NCBI GenBank assembly: GCA_023052935.1
Contig: CM041295.1
Span: 24,633,575 to 24,697,574 of the forward strand
Direction: 5' to 3'
DNA from: Piezodorus guildinii
Taxonomy: Eukaryota > Arthropoda > Insecta > Hemiptera > Pentatomidae
DNA length: 64,000 nucleotides
The notes below the pieces were generated by a model that was not told where the DNA came from, searched no databases, and saw nothing but the letters and a program-made list of their open reading frames with translations. How positions within the stretch are numbered: the stretch's first letter is position 1; each line of letters begins with the position of its first letter. A program made the translations under genes and the position numbers. Below are positions 21,290 to 31,972 of this stretch, in pieces.

Positions 21290-21479
21290 TCTTATAATAA
21301 TAAGCTTACCGAACCCGAAGGTTCGATGCCGATACCACCAAACTTCGCCTGCACAGACTCGTCCAATGTTCGCCGGTCAAGCCCAAGCCCCCGAAATTAG
21401 CCTTAACGCAATCCTCCCATCGACGCTTCGGCCTACCTTTCGGACGTCTACCAGTCGGTTCAGCGAAAACCAACTTTCG
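21290..21479 (-). mobile_element. RTE-like retrotransposon 3' end (part 1)
   Basis: The minus strand resembles the end of the copy at 56640-56824, with shared GAACATTGGACGAGTCTGTG and the 3' microsatellite of TTA/TTATTA. It continues at 21967 after the inserted repeat. The target duplication AACTTTC is at its right edge. Confidence 0.7.
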
Positions 21480-21966
21480 TAGTGAGTACGAACCGTGACC
21501 AGTTTTTAATATCTCTCACCTCTTTTTTAATTTTATTTCCTATTATCTTTCTTTTTTATATTACAATATCTTTCTACTATCTTTTGTTCCTATTTTTTTT
21601 TTAATTTTATTTTTTATATATTTGTCTTTTTTTCATTACCTTTATTTCACTTTTTTTTTATTATCTGTATATTTATTTTACTTATCATCTTTATTTTGTA
21701 TTCTACATCTGGTTGTTATCTTTTGTTTTTAAAGCTCTCAAGAAGGCCTATAATTGAGGCCGAAACGTCGGCACCAGTTTATTAAGTTTATATCTTAATT
21801 GTGTGTTCTTTTGAATGCACTCTGAACTAACTTCCCTCACTTACACAGCCAACCATTCTCACTTCACTGTGTAAACCATAGGTGGTCCCCAAACTTTCGA
21901 GAGACAGTGTAAGTCAAAAACCTTCTTTTTTTAAAAATTCCTTAATTATTTTTTTTTTTTTTTTTT
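21480..21966. mobile_element. Inserted half-copy of the 20-kb inverted repeat
   Basis: It begins GTAGTGAGTACGAACCGTG and reproduces the right arm of 20444-21018 up to a T-run. AACTTTC flanks both ends, and removing it rejoins an RTE-like ORF exactly as in the intact relative at 56640-56690. It therefore moved as a unit, starting with the spacer sequence of the palindrome. A T-run lies next to the right duplication. Confidence 0.65.
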
Positions 21967-22310
21967 AACTTTCTCGGAATCAGTTCTTCACTGAGCCCAA
22001 CAACTTTATGCGCCCATTTGAGTCTTCGCGATGCTATCAACTCAATTATATTGATAGGGTACAAGCTCCGCAATTCCGCCTTGTGCAACCTTCTAAACTC
22101 CCCAGTGGCCTCATATCTCTTCGGACCAAATATTTTACGCAGTACCTTATTTTCGAAAACCTTAAGCCGTTGTTCATCCTTTAAAGTAAGCGGCCACGTT
22201 TCACATCCGTAAAGAACCGTTGGAAGAATAATAGTTTTATAAATTCGAATCTTTTAGACAGAAGCCGCGAGCTGAGTAATTTAGCAACTGAATAATAACA
22301 GGCATTTCCC
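21967..22310 (-). mobile_element. RTE-like retrotransposon fragment (part 2)
   Basis: The minus strand translates to TILPTVLYGCETWPLTLKDE, KVFENKVLRKIFGPKR and NIIELIASRRLKWAHKVVGL, nearly the same as the plus-strand copy at 56390-56640. This is the C-terminal end of the RT ORF. It is 5'-truncated. Confidence 0.78.
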
Positions 22311-22372
22311 ACCTTTAACCGGGCCTTTATATCTTCCTGGATTTCATTTTTTCTAGGGTAGGGCGTTCGAAC

Positions 22373-22610
22373 CTACGTCACATCCTCCAGCAAGCCTGGA
22401 GGGCCGCTCTCATTGTTGGTCAGCGAGTCCATCGGACTTAGCCGGGAGGAGCTTCCGAGGAAATTCCACCAACCATCCCCACATCCGCCACCCGTGGGAC
22501 GCTCCCCATACGCGGTAATGAGATCCGCGAGAGGATAAATTTTACTCTTAGTTTGATTTATTGATTTCTCGACGGCCAAAGTTGTAAGATGTTGAAACTG
22601 CACAGGTAAT
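22373..22610 (-). repeat. GC-rich relic related to the palindromic element
   Basis: The plus strand contains CATCGGACTTAGCCGGGAGG, which matches the repeated module CATCGGACCTAGCCGGGAGG in the right arm of the 12-kb palindrome (e.g. near 37190 and 39015). The surrounding 240 bp is GC-rich and open for 76 codons on the minus strand, but no protein family was recognised. A relic of a related terminal region is the best guess; a degenerate tRNA-like SINE is an alternative, since TAGGTTCGAACGCC occurs on the minus strand. Confidence 0.35.
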
Positions 22611-22739
22611 TTATTTTTTCATTAAAGAACAGTTAAAAACAATTAATTTTCCATTGAATTGCGTAGTGCGACCCACATAATACAGAAAGAGAAAAAATAC
22701 GAGCGCCACAGTGAAAATAAAAATTGGAATAGATCAATT

Positions 22740-22790
22740 TAAGTAAATCATAGGTGGTCTCAAACTTTTAACCAGGAGTGTACATATGGC
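22740..22790 (+). repeat. Tc1-like terminal sequence
   Basis: ATAGGTGGTCTCAAACTTTT followed by AACCAGGAGTGTA resembles the end of a Tc1-type inverted repeat and the GGTCCCCAAACTTTCGAGAG stretch in the 20-kb palindrome arms. No partner end with target duplication was located. Confidence 0.3.
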
Positions 22791-23769
22791 AATGATTTGA
22801 TTTTTTAAAAGCAGTCCTGTGTAGATTTTTTATATATTTCGAATTTATGATAAACAAAGTATACATAATCTAAATTCAGGACTGAATTTTGAATTAGTTT
22901 TTGATAAATTTTCAGGAAACGCATGTTTTAATAACTTCTAACAGAAAAATAAAATTCAGCAAGACCTTAATTATTTCTAGTTTTTCTTTTAATGGAGTGA
23001 TTCGAGGGTATATTGAGGGCTAACGGTTATACAACTATACAAAATTGATATTCATATAGATTTTTTTGAAGCCCTTGAAGCAATCACTAAATAAACAAAC
23101 AATGGAAGGCCAGAGCTTCAAACTAATTAACAACGAGATGGTAACTTAACTAACCCAATATTCATATCGCGTTAAAACTACAGAAATGTGGAATAATTCT
23201 ATTAAAAAGAAATTGCGAGAAAAACTAGTAGTTCAAGCTGTTCCCTAGACTTAGCTAAATGTTACTGAAGTGGTTAATTGCTACATTACATGAAAAGATA
23301 AAAATTGATTTACTTTTCAAGGAATTGAATAAGTATGTAGCAGAAGAGCCCCCCCTCTTCGTTGCAAGACAAATACAGAGGCTGAAATAATCGATCTTGA
23401 AAAATGTTTAATAATAAAAAACATGTGTTAAAGTGATTAATAAGAATGATGGAGGTTATAACCTGTTCTGTGTTTGTAAATACGTTCTTTTTATTTGTCA
23501 ACTTATTTGTTCAATAAATATTGTGTGCAAAACTTGTCAGTTTTTACACCGACCTGCCAAAGTGGTGACAGAAGAGCCCCCCCCCCCTCCCCCTCTTCAA
23601 GTACTTGCATATACTTTGAATATAATTAATTGTCCGAGTCTGGCATCTGATTGCTTTACAAAGTCCTAAATTCCTGTTCCCTTGATACTTCCTCATCATC
23701 CAGTCCTACCTCATGGACTAATTCTTCAAAATAAATCACAATAGTTCCTATTCATCCCTCATCACTTTC
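22791..23769. other. AT-rich DNA, possible LTR/PBS relic at its right part
   Basis: Nothing coding was recognised. At 23515-23585 there is CAATAAATATTGTGTGC, then ACACCGACCTGCC and AAAGTGGTGACAGAAGAG followed by a C-run. That order (polyadenylation signal, LTR end, TGGTGAC primer-site-like) recalls the 3' edge of a Ty3/gypsy LTR, but no partner LTR is present. A GCAGAAGAGCCCCCC sequence near 23340 is a second, partial occurrence. Confidence 0.3.
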
Positions 23770-24200
23770 ACTTACTATATATAGTAAGGGAATGTATTGC
23801 GATCGTGAAAATGTTCGTATTTCAGTTTTCAACGGAAATACCCGTTTTAGGGTCCCCTGAGCCCAAATGACGAAGTTCCGCAAAAACGTCTGTGTGTTTG
23901 TGTGGAAGTCCAGCGCGAAAAAGAACAGTCCTATAAAACTGAAACTTTATATTTAAGACAACTATACGCCCGAGATGTTACAGCAACATTTTCATCAAAA
24001 TCAGCTAACCAGAAGAGCCACTTTATACCATGCATTTTGCCCCTATTTACGATTTTCCCAAAAACGGCTCCAACGAATTTGATTAAACTCCCTATATCGA
24101 TGTAAAATTAGACAGGCTTTAATATAATGTAGGTTTCATTGTAATTTAAATAGTCTGACAGGGCATAAATGCCGACGTTTTATAATTTTCTTCCGCTAAA
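23770..24200 (-). repeat. Dispersed repeat family A, inverted copy
   Basis: Contains CACTTACTATATATAGTAAG, GGAAATACCCGTTTTAGGGT and ACTATACGCCCGAGATGTTA, in reverse order to the copies at 57000-57425 and 63000-63415 and in the same order as 55670-56010. No coding capacity. Confidence 0.65.
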
Positions 24201-24524
24201 GCTTTTTTATTTTATATATTTTATGAAATTGACCAAATCACCAGATTAGCGTTACTAAAAAACGGTCAAGTATACAAGTTGAACGTATTCGATATCTAAG
24301 TATATGAGAAAACTGCAAAAATATTTTTTTTGTTGAACTTAAGAACAGTAATATACATGTATAATATACCGTTGGAATGCTAAAGATTTAAAAAAAAAAT
24401 ATTATGTTATGCATATTGTTGTAAAAGTTAACGGAGAGTGATGAAAAACGATAAACTAAGTGTCGTGATAATAATAATAATATAGGTAATAATCGGATCA
24501 GTTATTTTGAAAAATTTAATTGCA
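24201..24524. other. No recognised feature
   Basis: AT-rich sequence between family A and the inverted repeat at 24525. Confidence 0.35.
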
Positions 24525-24670
24525 ACGTTCACTGAAATTGGAGCCATCATCAGGCATAGCCAGTCAACAAAACCATGAGCATAACATTAACTTTATGCTT
24601 GGACATGGCTCAGTAATGCCCTGATGATGGTTCACAAGCTTGAGCCGAAACGTTGGCAAAATTAAAAAAA
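24525..24670. repeat. Short inverted repeat with hammerhead-like motif
   Basis: The right half reads CTGATGA, then a six-pair hairpin (GGTTCA...TGAGCC), then GAAACGTTGGC and an A-run. The left half is a diverged inverted copy (CAACGTTCACTGAAATTGG, AGCCATCATCAGGCAT). The conserved elements correspond to the CUGANGA and GAAA boxes of a hammerhead core, with one extra base before the hairpin. Confidence 0.5.
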
Positions 24671-24904
24671 ATTCAAAAAATCACTGATTCCTGATTATTC
24701 CACCTATAATAGTTTCTACAGTCGACTATACATCCTCAATATAATAGATTATTTAATAAAATGCATGTCTCTATTAGAATACAATGTAAATAATTCTTTA
24801 ACAATTTATTTTCGTTTATAAATTTGTTTAAAATTCTTAAATTGATATAAATAACGGAAGTAAGAGAAAGTCGAGTGTAGCGCGCAACAGATTTGTTTTT
24901 TTCA

Positions 24905-25600
24905 GTTTGATGTTATTCCACAAGGTTGTATCCTAGGACCCATTCTTTACACATTCTATACCGCTGATATCCTAACCCATCCTAACACTTAAGTTTCAAC
25001 GAATGCTGACGGCACTTGTTTGTTATCAGTGAATAATGATCTCATTACATCATTCCAAACTCATATCTCCCAATCTCATATCAGAGACCTTGAACAATAT
25101 CAAAATTATAGGAATAAAACCGTCGTGTGCCACTGACTTCCTGCCCTACAATATCCTTTAATTATACTCCGCTACCCCTGCTAAACAGACCCAATACTTG
25201 AGACTACAACACGACAAGCACCTTACTTGGAATCCTCATACAAGTTTGAAACGACCAGAAACTTATCGACGTTTTCGGCCGGTACAACACTTACACAACA
25301 AACGTTTTAATCTTCCACTAAACCACAAACAGACCATCGTAAAATTCTCAACGCTTCTTACTTTGTTACGAATAAACTTATCCAAATGATCTAAATGTTC
25401 CTTATGTTTCTGATTTGTCATGAATCCGGAACCATTCTTTTCGAGACAAACTCCTTAACCCACTAGTTTCAATCCGTGCTTACTCTTTAATTCTTAAAAA
25501 TAAGATGGCAACGAGACCTTCTAGTTTAGAATATCTACTGTAGTGCTGCTAATAGGTAGTTTCTCTATAAGCCTGTTATTATTGCAATATATTATTAGCG
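24905..25600 (+). mobile_element. Degraded Jockey-type retrotransposon
   Basis: The translation starts DVIPQGCILGPILYTFYTAD (RT block with QGxxLGPxLY) and later shows a decayed catalytic region, then RIRPLNL-like and APYFVTN-like remains (TLLTLLRINL in one frame), and the RPSSLEYLL-type end with the 3' UTR. Several frameshifts and stops are present. Confidence 0.65.
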
Positions 25601-27220
25601 AGGAACGAGGAAGAATTATCTTTTCGTTTTTCTTGACCATGGATACTATTCCCGGTAAATATTAACAATCAATATCCCAGCGATATCTCCCACAATAAAA
25701 TCACGGAAATGCACTATCTTAGATAAATTTATTTAACTCGACTCTCTATCAAAGTAGCAAGGTCTTTTTTATCTTTTTTTTTTTTTTTACGGCCACTTAC
25801 ATGTTAAAGAATGAATGGAATGCATAAACAAGTGAATGGAAACCATGAATGGAATTTATAAAAAAGTAACTAGCTATAGTTAAGAGTTTTAAACACTCTA
25901 CACTTATGTGAAAAATCAGGACATTGTCATAACTAGAAACCGGATTTTCGTGGATTTAAAAAACGAAAAACGCGAGAGAAAAAAAATACTTCTGGATAGG
26001 TCACATAACTTCGAAAAACTCTTGGTAATTTTAATTTTTTCCTATTTGTTTTTAATATAAAAAACAAATTTAAATGATCTACATAGAAGGGGAGCTAGAT
26101 TTTTAAAATATAACTGAATGAGAAAAACCTTACGACTAATATTGGCTCAACCCTCAACTACCATATTATTAAACATAGAAAAATATGAAACAATTATATT
26201 TTATAGCTGTACAAAGAGGTACCAATAACCGATAACCTTCATGAAATATATCGATCGATAAATTTAAGATGAATACAAATATTGAAATAGGTTTGCAGGT
26301 ATCCAATTACATATTTGTAATTAAATTGGTTGAAACATTGATTTAATGCAATTAAAATTGTCGGATTCAACTAAAAAATTGAAACACGTGCAATTTAATG
26401 CAGCCAAAATCAAAAACAGGCAATTCGGCACAAAAAGAGAAAATTACTCCCATTACATCTTTAAATATTTTAAATTATTTTTTAAAGTTACTAATGATAT
26501 ACACCTTTTTGTATTTGGTCGATTTGTTCCATATAGGAGAATTCATGGTTTTATGAGTAGGGGTTCTGCAAAAGTTATAAATGTTTTGGGGAAAATCAAC
26601 TAGATCCCTCTCCACACCTAAAAGGAATTACCATAAATTCGATTATTTTTCGTATTTTTATGAGACTTCAGCTTTGTCCATACAAGATATACATATAATT
26701 AATTTTTTTTCAAAAGCATGTTGACTGATTTTTTCCTATTGATCCTAAAGGTTCGTAATCTTGTCCAATATTCTACGGCCTTGATTAAATTAAAAATGCA
26801 ATTCAGCCCAAAAAGAGCAAAACGTGAAATTTCGTGCAATGTTAAGCTGTAATGTAGTATTGCCTAGTTGATGAATGGGATAGCTATCCGGGTTTGAAGC
26901 TGATATACGCAAGGAAATAGATTGTGCAAAAACACGGAAATCCGGTCTCTGTAACTCCAATGCTCAGATTTACGATAGATCTCTGAGCCTAAGCCGTTTC
27001 AACCGTGGCACACTGGGAAAAAATCAAGTTTTAGTGGCCAAAATTTGTATCTGACCAATTTATTCCATATAGGATCGAAAGAAATGACCTATTATCCGCT
27101 TCTTTAGTGGTTTCTGCGTTTATAATTGCCTTAATTAGGTAGTTATTACGTAAACAGGATTTATAAGTAATTATGGTTTAAAGGCCAAAAATCGAAACAT
27201 TTATCTAAACAAAATAATAT
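25601..27220. other. AT-rich non-coding DNA with internal repeats
   Basis: No gene was seen. Two related segments occur, around 26340-26520 and 26790-27080, both with AATTCGGCACAAAAAGAG/AATTCAGCCCAAAAAGAG and with TTTGTTCCATATAGGA/TTTATTCCATATAGGA, suggesting an internally duplicated old element. The phrase TACGGCCTTGATT at 26772 recurs at 40115, near the end of the mariner. An 85-aa frame at 26346-26603 is not supported as a gene. Confidence 0.4.
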
Positions 27221-27451
27221 ATTTTCGAGTAATATTTTTGTACGCGTTTAAACTCGGCCATTCAGCAGCTGAGGCCGCTAGAAATATTTGCAAGGCGTTT
27301 GGGGAAGGGAGTGTTAATGAACGGACTATTCGCCGTTGGTTGCTAAGCTTTCAGTTGGGGATACCGACTTCGAAAACTTGCCCCGAGGAAGACCTCCGTC
27401 CGTAATAGACACCGATGTCTAAAAACATACAGTAGAAGGAAACCCCTACCA
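27221..27451 (+). mobile_element. mariner deletion derivative, left part
   Basis: It encodes the start of a mariner transposase: FRVIFLYAFKLGHSAAEAAR, then FGEGSVNERTIRRWLLSF, the first helix-turn-helix. The 5' TIR and the first codons are missing; similarity begins at ATTTTCGAGTAATATTTTTG. It is cut at 27451 by the palindromic element and continues at 39592. CTACCA (27446-27451) is the duplicated target. Confidence 0.85.
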
Positions 27452-27669
27452 AGTAGATAAGAAACAGGCGAGCTGGTGCACCGATTCCTCCATCCCCTCT
27501 CCTACCACTCTTAACCACCTATGACGTCATCACGACCTAACCTTAACTACTATGGTTCGCGCCATCGACCTAACCTAAACCACTAAGCCACGCCCCTTTT
27601 TAGTCACGTGACCCTTCATCAACCTAACCTAAACCACTAAGCCACGCCCCTTTTTGATCACGTGACCCC

Positions 27670-28520
27670 TGTTTGAGGTTATAAAGCATGAGTCTACCCG
27701 GCGTCCATTTTCTTTTCCCTACGTTTTGGGCTAATTTAGTATTTATAAAGCATGAGTCTACCCGGACGCCAATTTGCACCCCCCACTCCTGCATTAGTTA
27801 ACCAATATGAGTACCTAACTTGAGAGTTCCTCCCGGCTAGGTCCGATGGTCGAATTGTAATGTGTGCTTTTACGGAACCTTTCAAACTGTGACATAACCT
27901 TACTATTGTTTACATTTTTTGAAACCTCCCTTACTGTTACATAACCTTCTCATTGTTTACATTTTGCTCCCCCCCACTCCTTCATTAGTTAACCAATCAG
28001 AGTGCCTAACTTGAGAGTTTATAAAGCATGAGTCTACCCGGACGCCATTTTGCTTCCCCCACTCCTGCATTAGTTAACCAATCAGAGTGCCTAACTTGAG
28101 AGTTCCTCCCGGCTAGGTCCGATGGTCAAATTGTAATGTGTGCTTTTACGAAACCTTTCAAACTGTGACATAACCTTACTATTGTTTACATTTTTTTAAA
28201 CCTCCCTTACTGTTACATAACCTTCTCATTGTTTACATTTTGCTCCCCCCCACTCCTTCATTAGTTAACCAATCAGAGTGCCTAACTTGAGAGTTTATAA
28301 AGCATGAGTCTACCTGGCGTCCATTTTCTTTTCCCTACGTTTTGAGCGTATTAAGTCTTTATAAAGCATGAGTCTACCCTGCGTCCATTTTCTTTTCCCT
28401 ACGTTTTGAGCGTATTAAGTCATTATAAAGCATAAGTCTACCCGTCCGCCATTTTGTTTTATGACGTCACAATTTAAAAGCCTTAAGTCTATCCAGCCGC
28501 CATTTTTTTTTTAATATAGG
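27670..28520. repeat. Module array, left arm
   Basis: About seven imperfect copies of TTATAAAGCATGAGTCTACC followed by CGCCATTTT-like sequence, interleaved with duplicated blocks containing CAATCAGAGTGCCTAACTTG, GGCTAGGTCCGATGGT and CATAACCTTACTATTG. A perfect CRE-type TGACGTCA occurs just outside (27521) and at 28463, and CACGTGAC occurs at 27606 and 27659. The TATAAA word and these palindromic factor sites look like promoter or replication-end sequences; function is inferred. Confidence 0.6.
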
Positions 28521-29406
28521 ATGATTATACCTGACCGGTTCGAGCATGCACCGACATGTCGAATTATGTAAAAACAGGTTAGCGAAAGTACAAACAGGTT
28601 TGAATCATGTTGAAGCATGCAGGTATGTGAAACGGAAACATGGACTTTGAACCTTCCTAATGCCTTTAATATAAACATCGTTATAGGGTTTCTTAATCCT
28701 ATACAGCTTTGAACTTTGATCTTTAATCCTACATTTTAAGTAGCGATAAAAAGTTCCTTAAGCTTAAACGTAAACATGGACTTTGAACCTTCTTAATGCC
28801 TTTAATATAAACATCGTTATACGGCTTCTTAATCCTGTACAGCTTTGAACTTTGATCCTTAATCCTAATATTTAAATAGCGATAAAAGGTTCCTTAAGCT
28901 CTTGGACTACGGTCTATTATCTTCCTATGTGTAATGATTTTTAATCCTATATAGCTTTGAACTTTGATTCTTAATCCTACTATTTAAATAGCGATATTCA
29001 AGCTCTGAGACTTTGAAGCATTATTATATATATATAAATATAATGCGGACCTTGTACGTTTCATGTCTTAGTATAGTAAATCCCTAAAGATTTAATCGTA
29101 AAAAAGATAAATTTAAGACGTCAATATCAACTTCGTACTGATAATTGCTTAAAGTATAAATATTCCTTAAGCTCTGAGACTTTGAACCATTACCCTCTTA
29201 AGTATATATATAAATATAATGCGGATTTTGTACGTTTTATCTCTTAGTATAGTAAAAAGATTTAATCGTAAACAAGATAAATTTAAGACGTAAATATCAA
29301 CTTTGTTCTAATAATTGCTGAAAGTATAAATATATAATAATATAAAACTTGTACCTATTTCGGTAGGCGAATATAATTTTTTTATATATTTTTTCAACCG
29401 TTTTAA

Positions 29407-29589
29407 TTGTTTTCTCAACTTCTTAGACCATTTTTTACCTTTTCTATGTATTATTTACTTATCATTAACAATTCTGCTTTAGAATTGCTATTTCGCGATG
29501 TTTTCGGAAGAGTTCGTCTCGGCCGGCTTCGGTCTTCTACCTCACCTAGTTGGACAATCTCTAATCCTTCCGAAAGAAATAAACAATGA
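29407..29589 (+). CDS. Small ORF in left arm, doubtful
   Basis: A 60-codon frame repeated identically at 37780-37598 in the right arm. It contains a basic, Ser-rich segment (GRVRLGRLRSSTSPS). Identity between arms is expected from the palindrome and does not by itself indicate coding. No domain was recognised. Confidence 0.15.
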   Translation: MFSQLLRPFFTFSMYYLLIINNSALELLFRDVFGRVRLGRLRSSTSPSWTISNPSERNKQ

Positions 29590-30991
29590 TATCGTTAATT
29601 CTATCGAAAAAACAACTAACTAGTGTTATCTCTTGCTAAGGTATTATCAATAATATAGCCGTGAATAATGATACACTACATCGTAATTATTTCGTATTAC
29701 ACGAGTTTATCGCATCATTATATAGTCGTTAAGTAATCAAAGTTTAGAACCTTTTTCAGTTCAATATTGAGCCTTCAGCTCTTTGATTTTGAATTTTTAA
29801 TCTTTAAAAACATAATAAAAATAGTACGTTATGACAGAAAATTTCAATAAACACCTGTATCTAACTTTAACTAGTATACGACGCCCATTATTAATCACGT
29901 GACCTATGAACACATCCCCTTATTGTTCATGCCTTTTTCTAATCAGCTAATCAAATTGCTCCATTTTATGAATTTGAAAGTTCCTTCCGGCTAGGTCCGA
30001 TGGTCATCGCTAACCTACTTATTGTAATTATAAAAATTCAATCAACATTTCTACCTAAACTTAACTAACCTACCATTCCCTTTTTAATCACGTGACCTTT
30101 GGACCCTGTCCCTTATCATTCATACCCAACTCTAATCGGTACTCTATTTTAAGCATCTGAAAGTTTCACCCGGCGAAGTCCGATGGCACTTGGTAACCTA
30201 CTCATTGTGCTTATATTTTACGCATGCAAAAGTTCCTCCCGGCTAGTTCCGATGGTACTCGCTAGCTTACTCATTGTACTTATAATTTAAATATCCGAAA
30301 GTTCCTCCCGCTTAGTTCTGATGATAATCGCGGACCCATTGTCAAGTTTACTTTCTTTTTTCTTTTTTTTTTAAGCCTTCCTAACTGTTACATAACCTTC
30401 TCAATAAATGAAAATTTAGTAGCATGTTCAATAGTATAATTTTCGGTAATATTTCTATACCTTTCTTATTTAATTTAATTGTCTCCTAACTTAGTCGCAG
30501 AACATACATTACCTTATAAAATATCCGCAAGAGCGCAGCACCCACTCTATTTTGTAATATGTCCAACAGGGTGCAGCTCCTATTCCTTTGGGATTGTATA
30601 TGTTATCTTCCCAATAATGTTTTGTAGAGGCTGAGTGTGCCCAACCGCCATTTTGTTTTATGGCGCCACCATGTTTGAAGCATAAATATTTATATACACA
30701 ATGATATAAAACTTCATTTTCGACCTATTACGGTCGGAAATTTATTTTTTATACATAATATTTTCAGCATTTACAATTGTTTTTGCGCCATCTCAGACGG
30801 TTATTTACCTGTCCGGACGATTACTTAATTTTAATCAACAACTATGGTCTACCCAGATCTGGATTACCCTCATACTCGGAAAGCTTTGGCCTTCCCCCCT
30901 CCTTTTCATCCCAACATCGGTACACACCTCCTAATCCTTTAAGCCTTGGATTTTGAACAGATAATTCCTAAATTTTGTAAACAAAGGAGAC

Positions 30992-30999
30992 TATAAATA
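30992..30999 (+). promoter_or_regulatory. TATA box of left zinc-finger gene
   Basis: TATAAATA, followed about 25-30 bp later by a pyrimidine-rich start region (CCTCTTTCCCATTCTC). It is 330 bp upstream of the ATG at 31331 and is mirrored in the right arm at 36188-36195. Confidence 0.5.
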
Positions 31000-31330
31000 G
31001 GGATGGTTTTCTAGGCCTCTTTCCCATTCTCTTTTACAGCCTCTTGAAAGATAATTTTAAACGTGTCAGTACTGTTTTATTGAACTGTTTTTCATTTTGG
31101 CTTTAAATTGTAGATCATTATAAGTTTTTCAACTATTTTCCATTTTTCTTTTACCCTTCGGATTTTCTAATTTATCTTTCTTATTTTTAGAAGAAATTTA
31201 TTCATTTATTATTTGCTATTTGTTTTTTTTTTTTTACGATTAATATTTTGATTATTTCATTTATTTTTAAGTTTATTAATTATATCGCATTTAAATTTTT
31301 TTTTTTTTTTTTTATCATTCGTTTTCAATA

Positions 31331-31972
31331 ATGGCATCAGGTAACAATAAGTGTGGATATTGTGATAGAAATTTCAGCCGAAAAAATAGCAAACTACGTC
31401 ACGAAAAGTCATGCTTGACAACTCAGAAACGGCGTACATGTGTTTCTTGCGGCGAGATTTTTTCGTCTCTAAACCAACTCATGAATCATTTACGTCGTTG
31501 TCAGAGAGAAACTCCCCTTGTCATGACGAAACGAAGGCGGTTGGAAATGGCTATAGGGCCTTTATTTGAAATCGAGACAGCGTTTGGAGGGGATATTCAG
31601 ACTTTTTACCTTCCATGTTCTGAACCAATTGATGCTGTGGAATTTCTCTGCCATCAGACTGAAACATTATATCGATTAATTACAGAATTTTTGGCGGAAT
31701 CAGATGCTCCTCTAAAATTCAATCTAGTTCTAGAGGCCACTTATGAAAATATTAGTGGGGAGACGTGCGATAGGGCGTTTAAAACCAAAAACATAACAAT
31801 ATCCGAAAGTTCTTCGGTCTTGAACAGTCTCAGTGGAAGCTACTCGAAAATAGCTACCGAGATGGAGGATATGACAATAAAGGGGAGCGGTTGGTTCCTT
31901 AAAAGTCTAGACGGACTTCTTCTAAGAGTGAATCGATTTAGGCCTCTAGGTGCCTCAAGTCATGATAAATAA
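31331..31972 (+). CDS. Zinc-finger protein resembling PolB N-terminal region (left copy)
   Basis: A 213-aa product. Two C2HC fingers are visible: C8, C11, H24, C28 and C37, C40, H53, C57. A region follows in which FNLVLEATYE, KTKNITI and, near the end, KGSGWFLKSLDGLLLRVNRF (about 184-203) match the pattern of proteins that precede family-B DNA polymerases in Polinton/adintovirus-like elements (GSGW, a short strand, NPLRGSSY). The homologous proteins continue past GSSY into a long polymerase; here the frame stops right after PLGASSHDK, so the catalytic part is absent. It is transcribed towards the centre of the element and converges on the small spliced gene. AATAAA overlaps the stop codon. 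The family assignment rests on recalled motif patterns and needs a profile search. Confidence 0.7.
   Translation: MASGNNKCGYCDRNFSRKNSKLRHEKSCLTTQKRRTCVSCGEIFSSLNQLMNHLRRCQRETPLVMTKRRRLEMAIGPLFEIETAFGGDIQTFYLPCSEPIDAVEFLCHQTETLYRLITEFLAESDAPLKFNLVLEATYENISGETCDRAFKTKNITISESSSVLNSLSGSYSKIATEMEDMTIKGSGWFLKSLDGLLLRVNRFRPLGASSHDK

Noticed and set aside
23433..23669. 78-codon ORF with a poly-Pro segment
   Set aside because: The prolines come from a C-run beside a possible LTR/PBS relic, and nothing else supports a gene.
26346..26603. 85-codon ORF
   Set aside because: No domain, AT-rich composition, and it lies in a decayed repeated segment.
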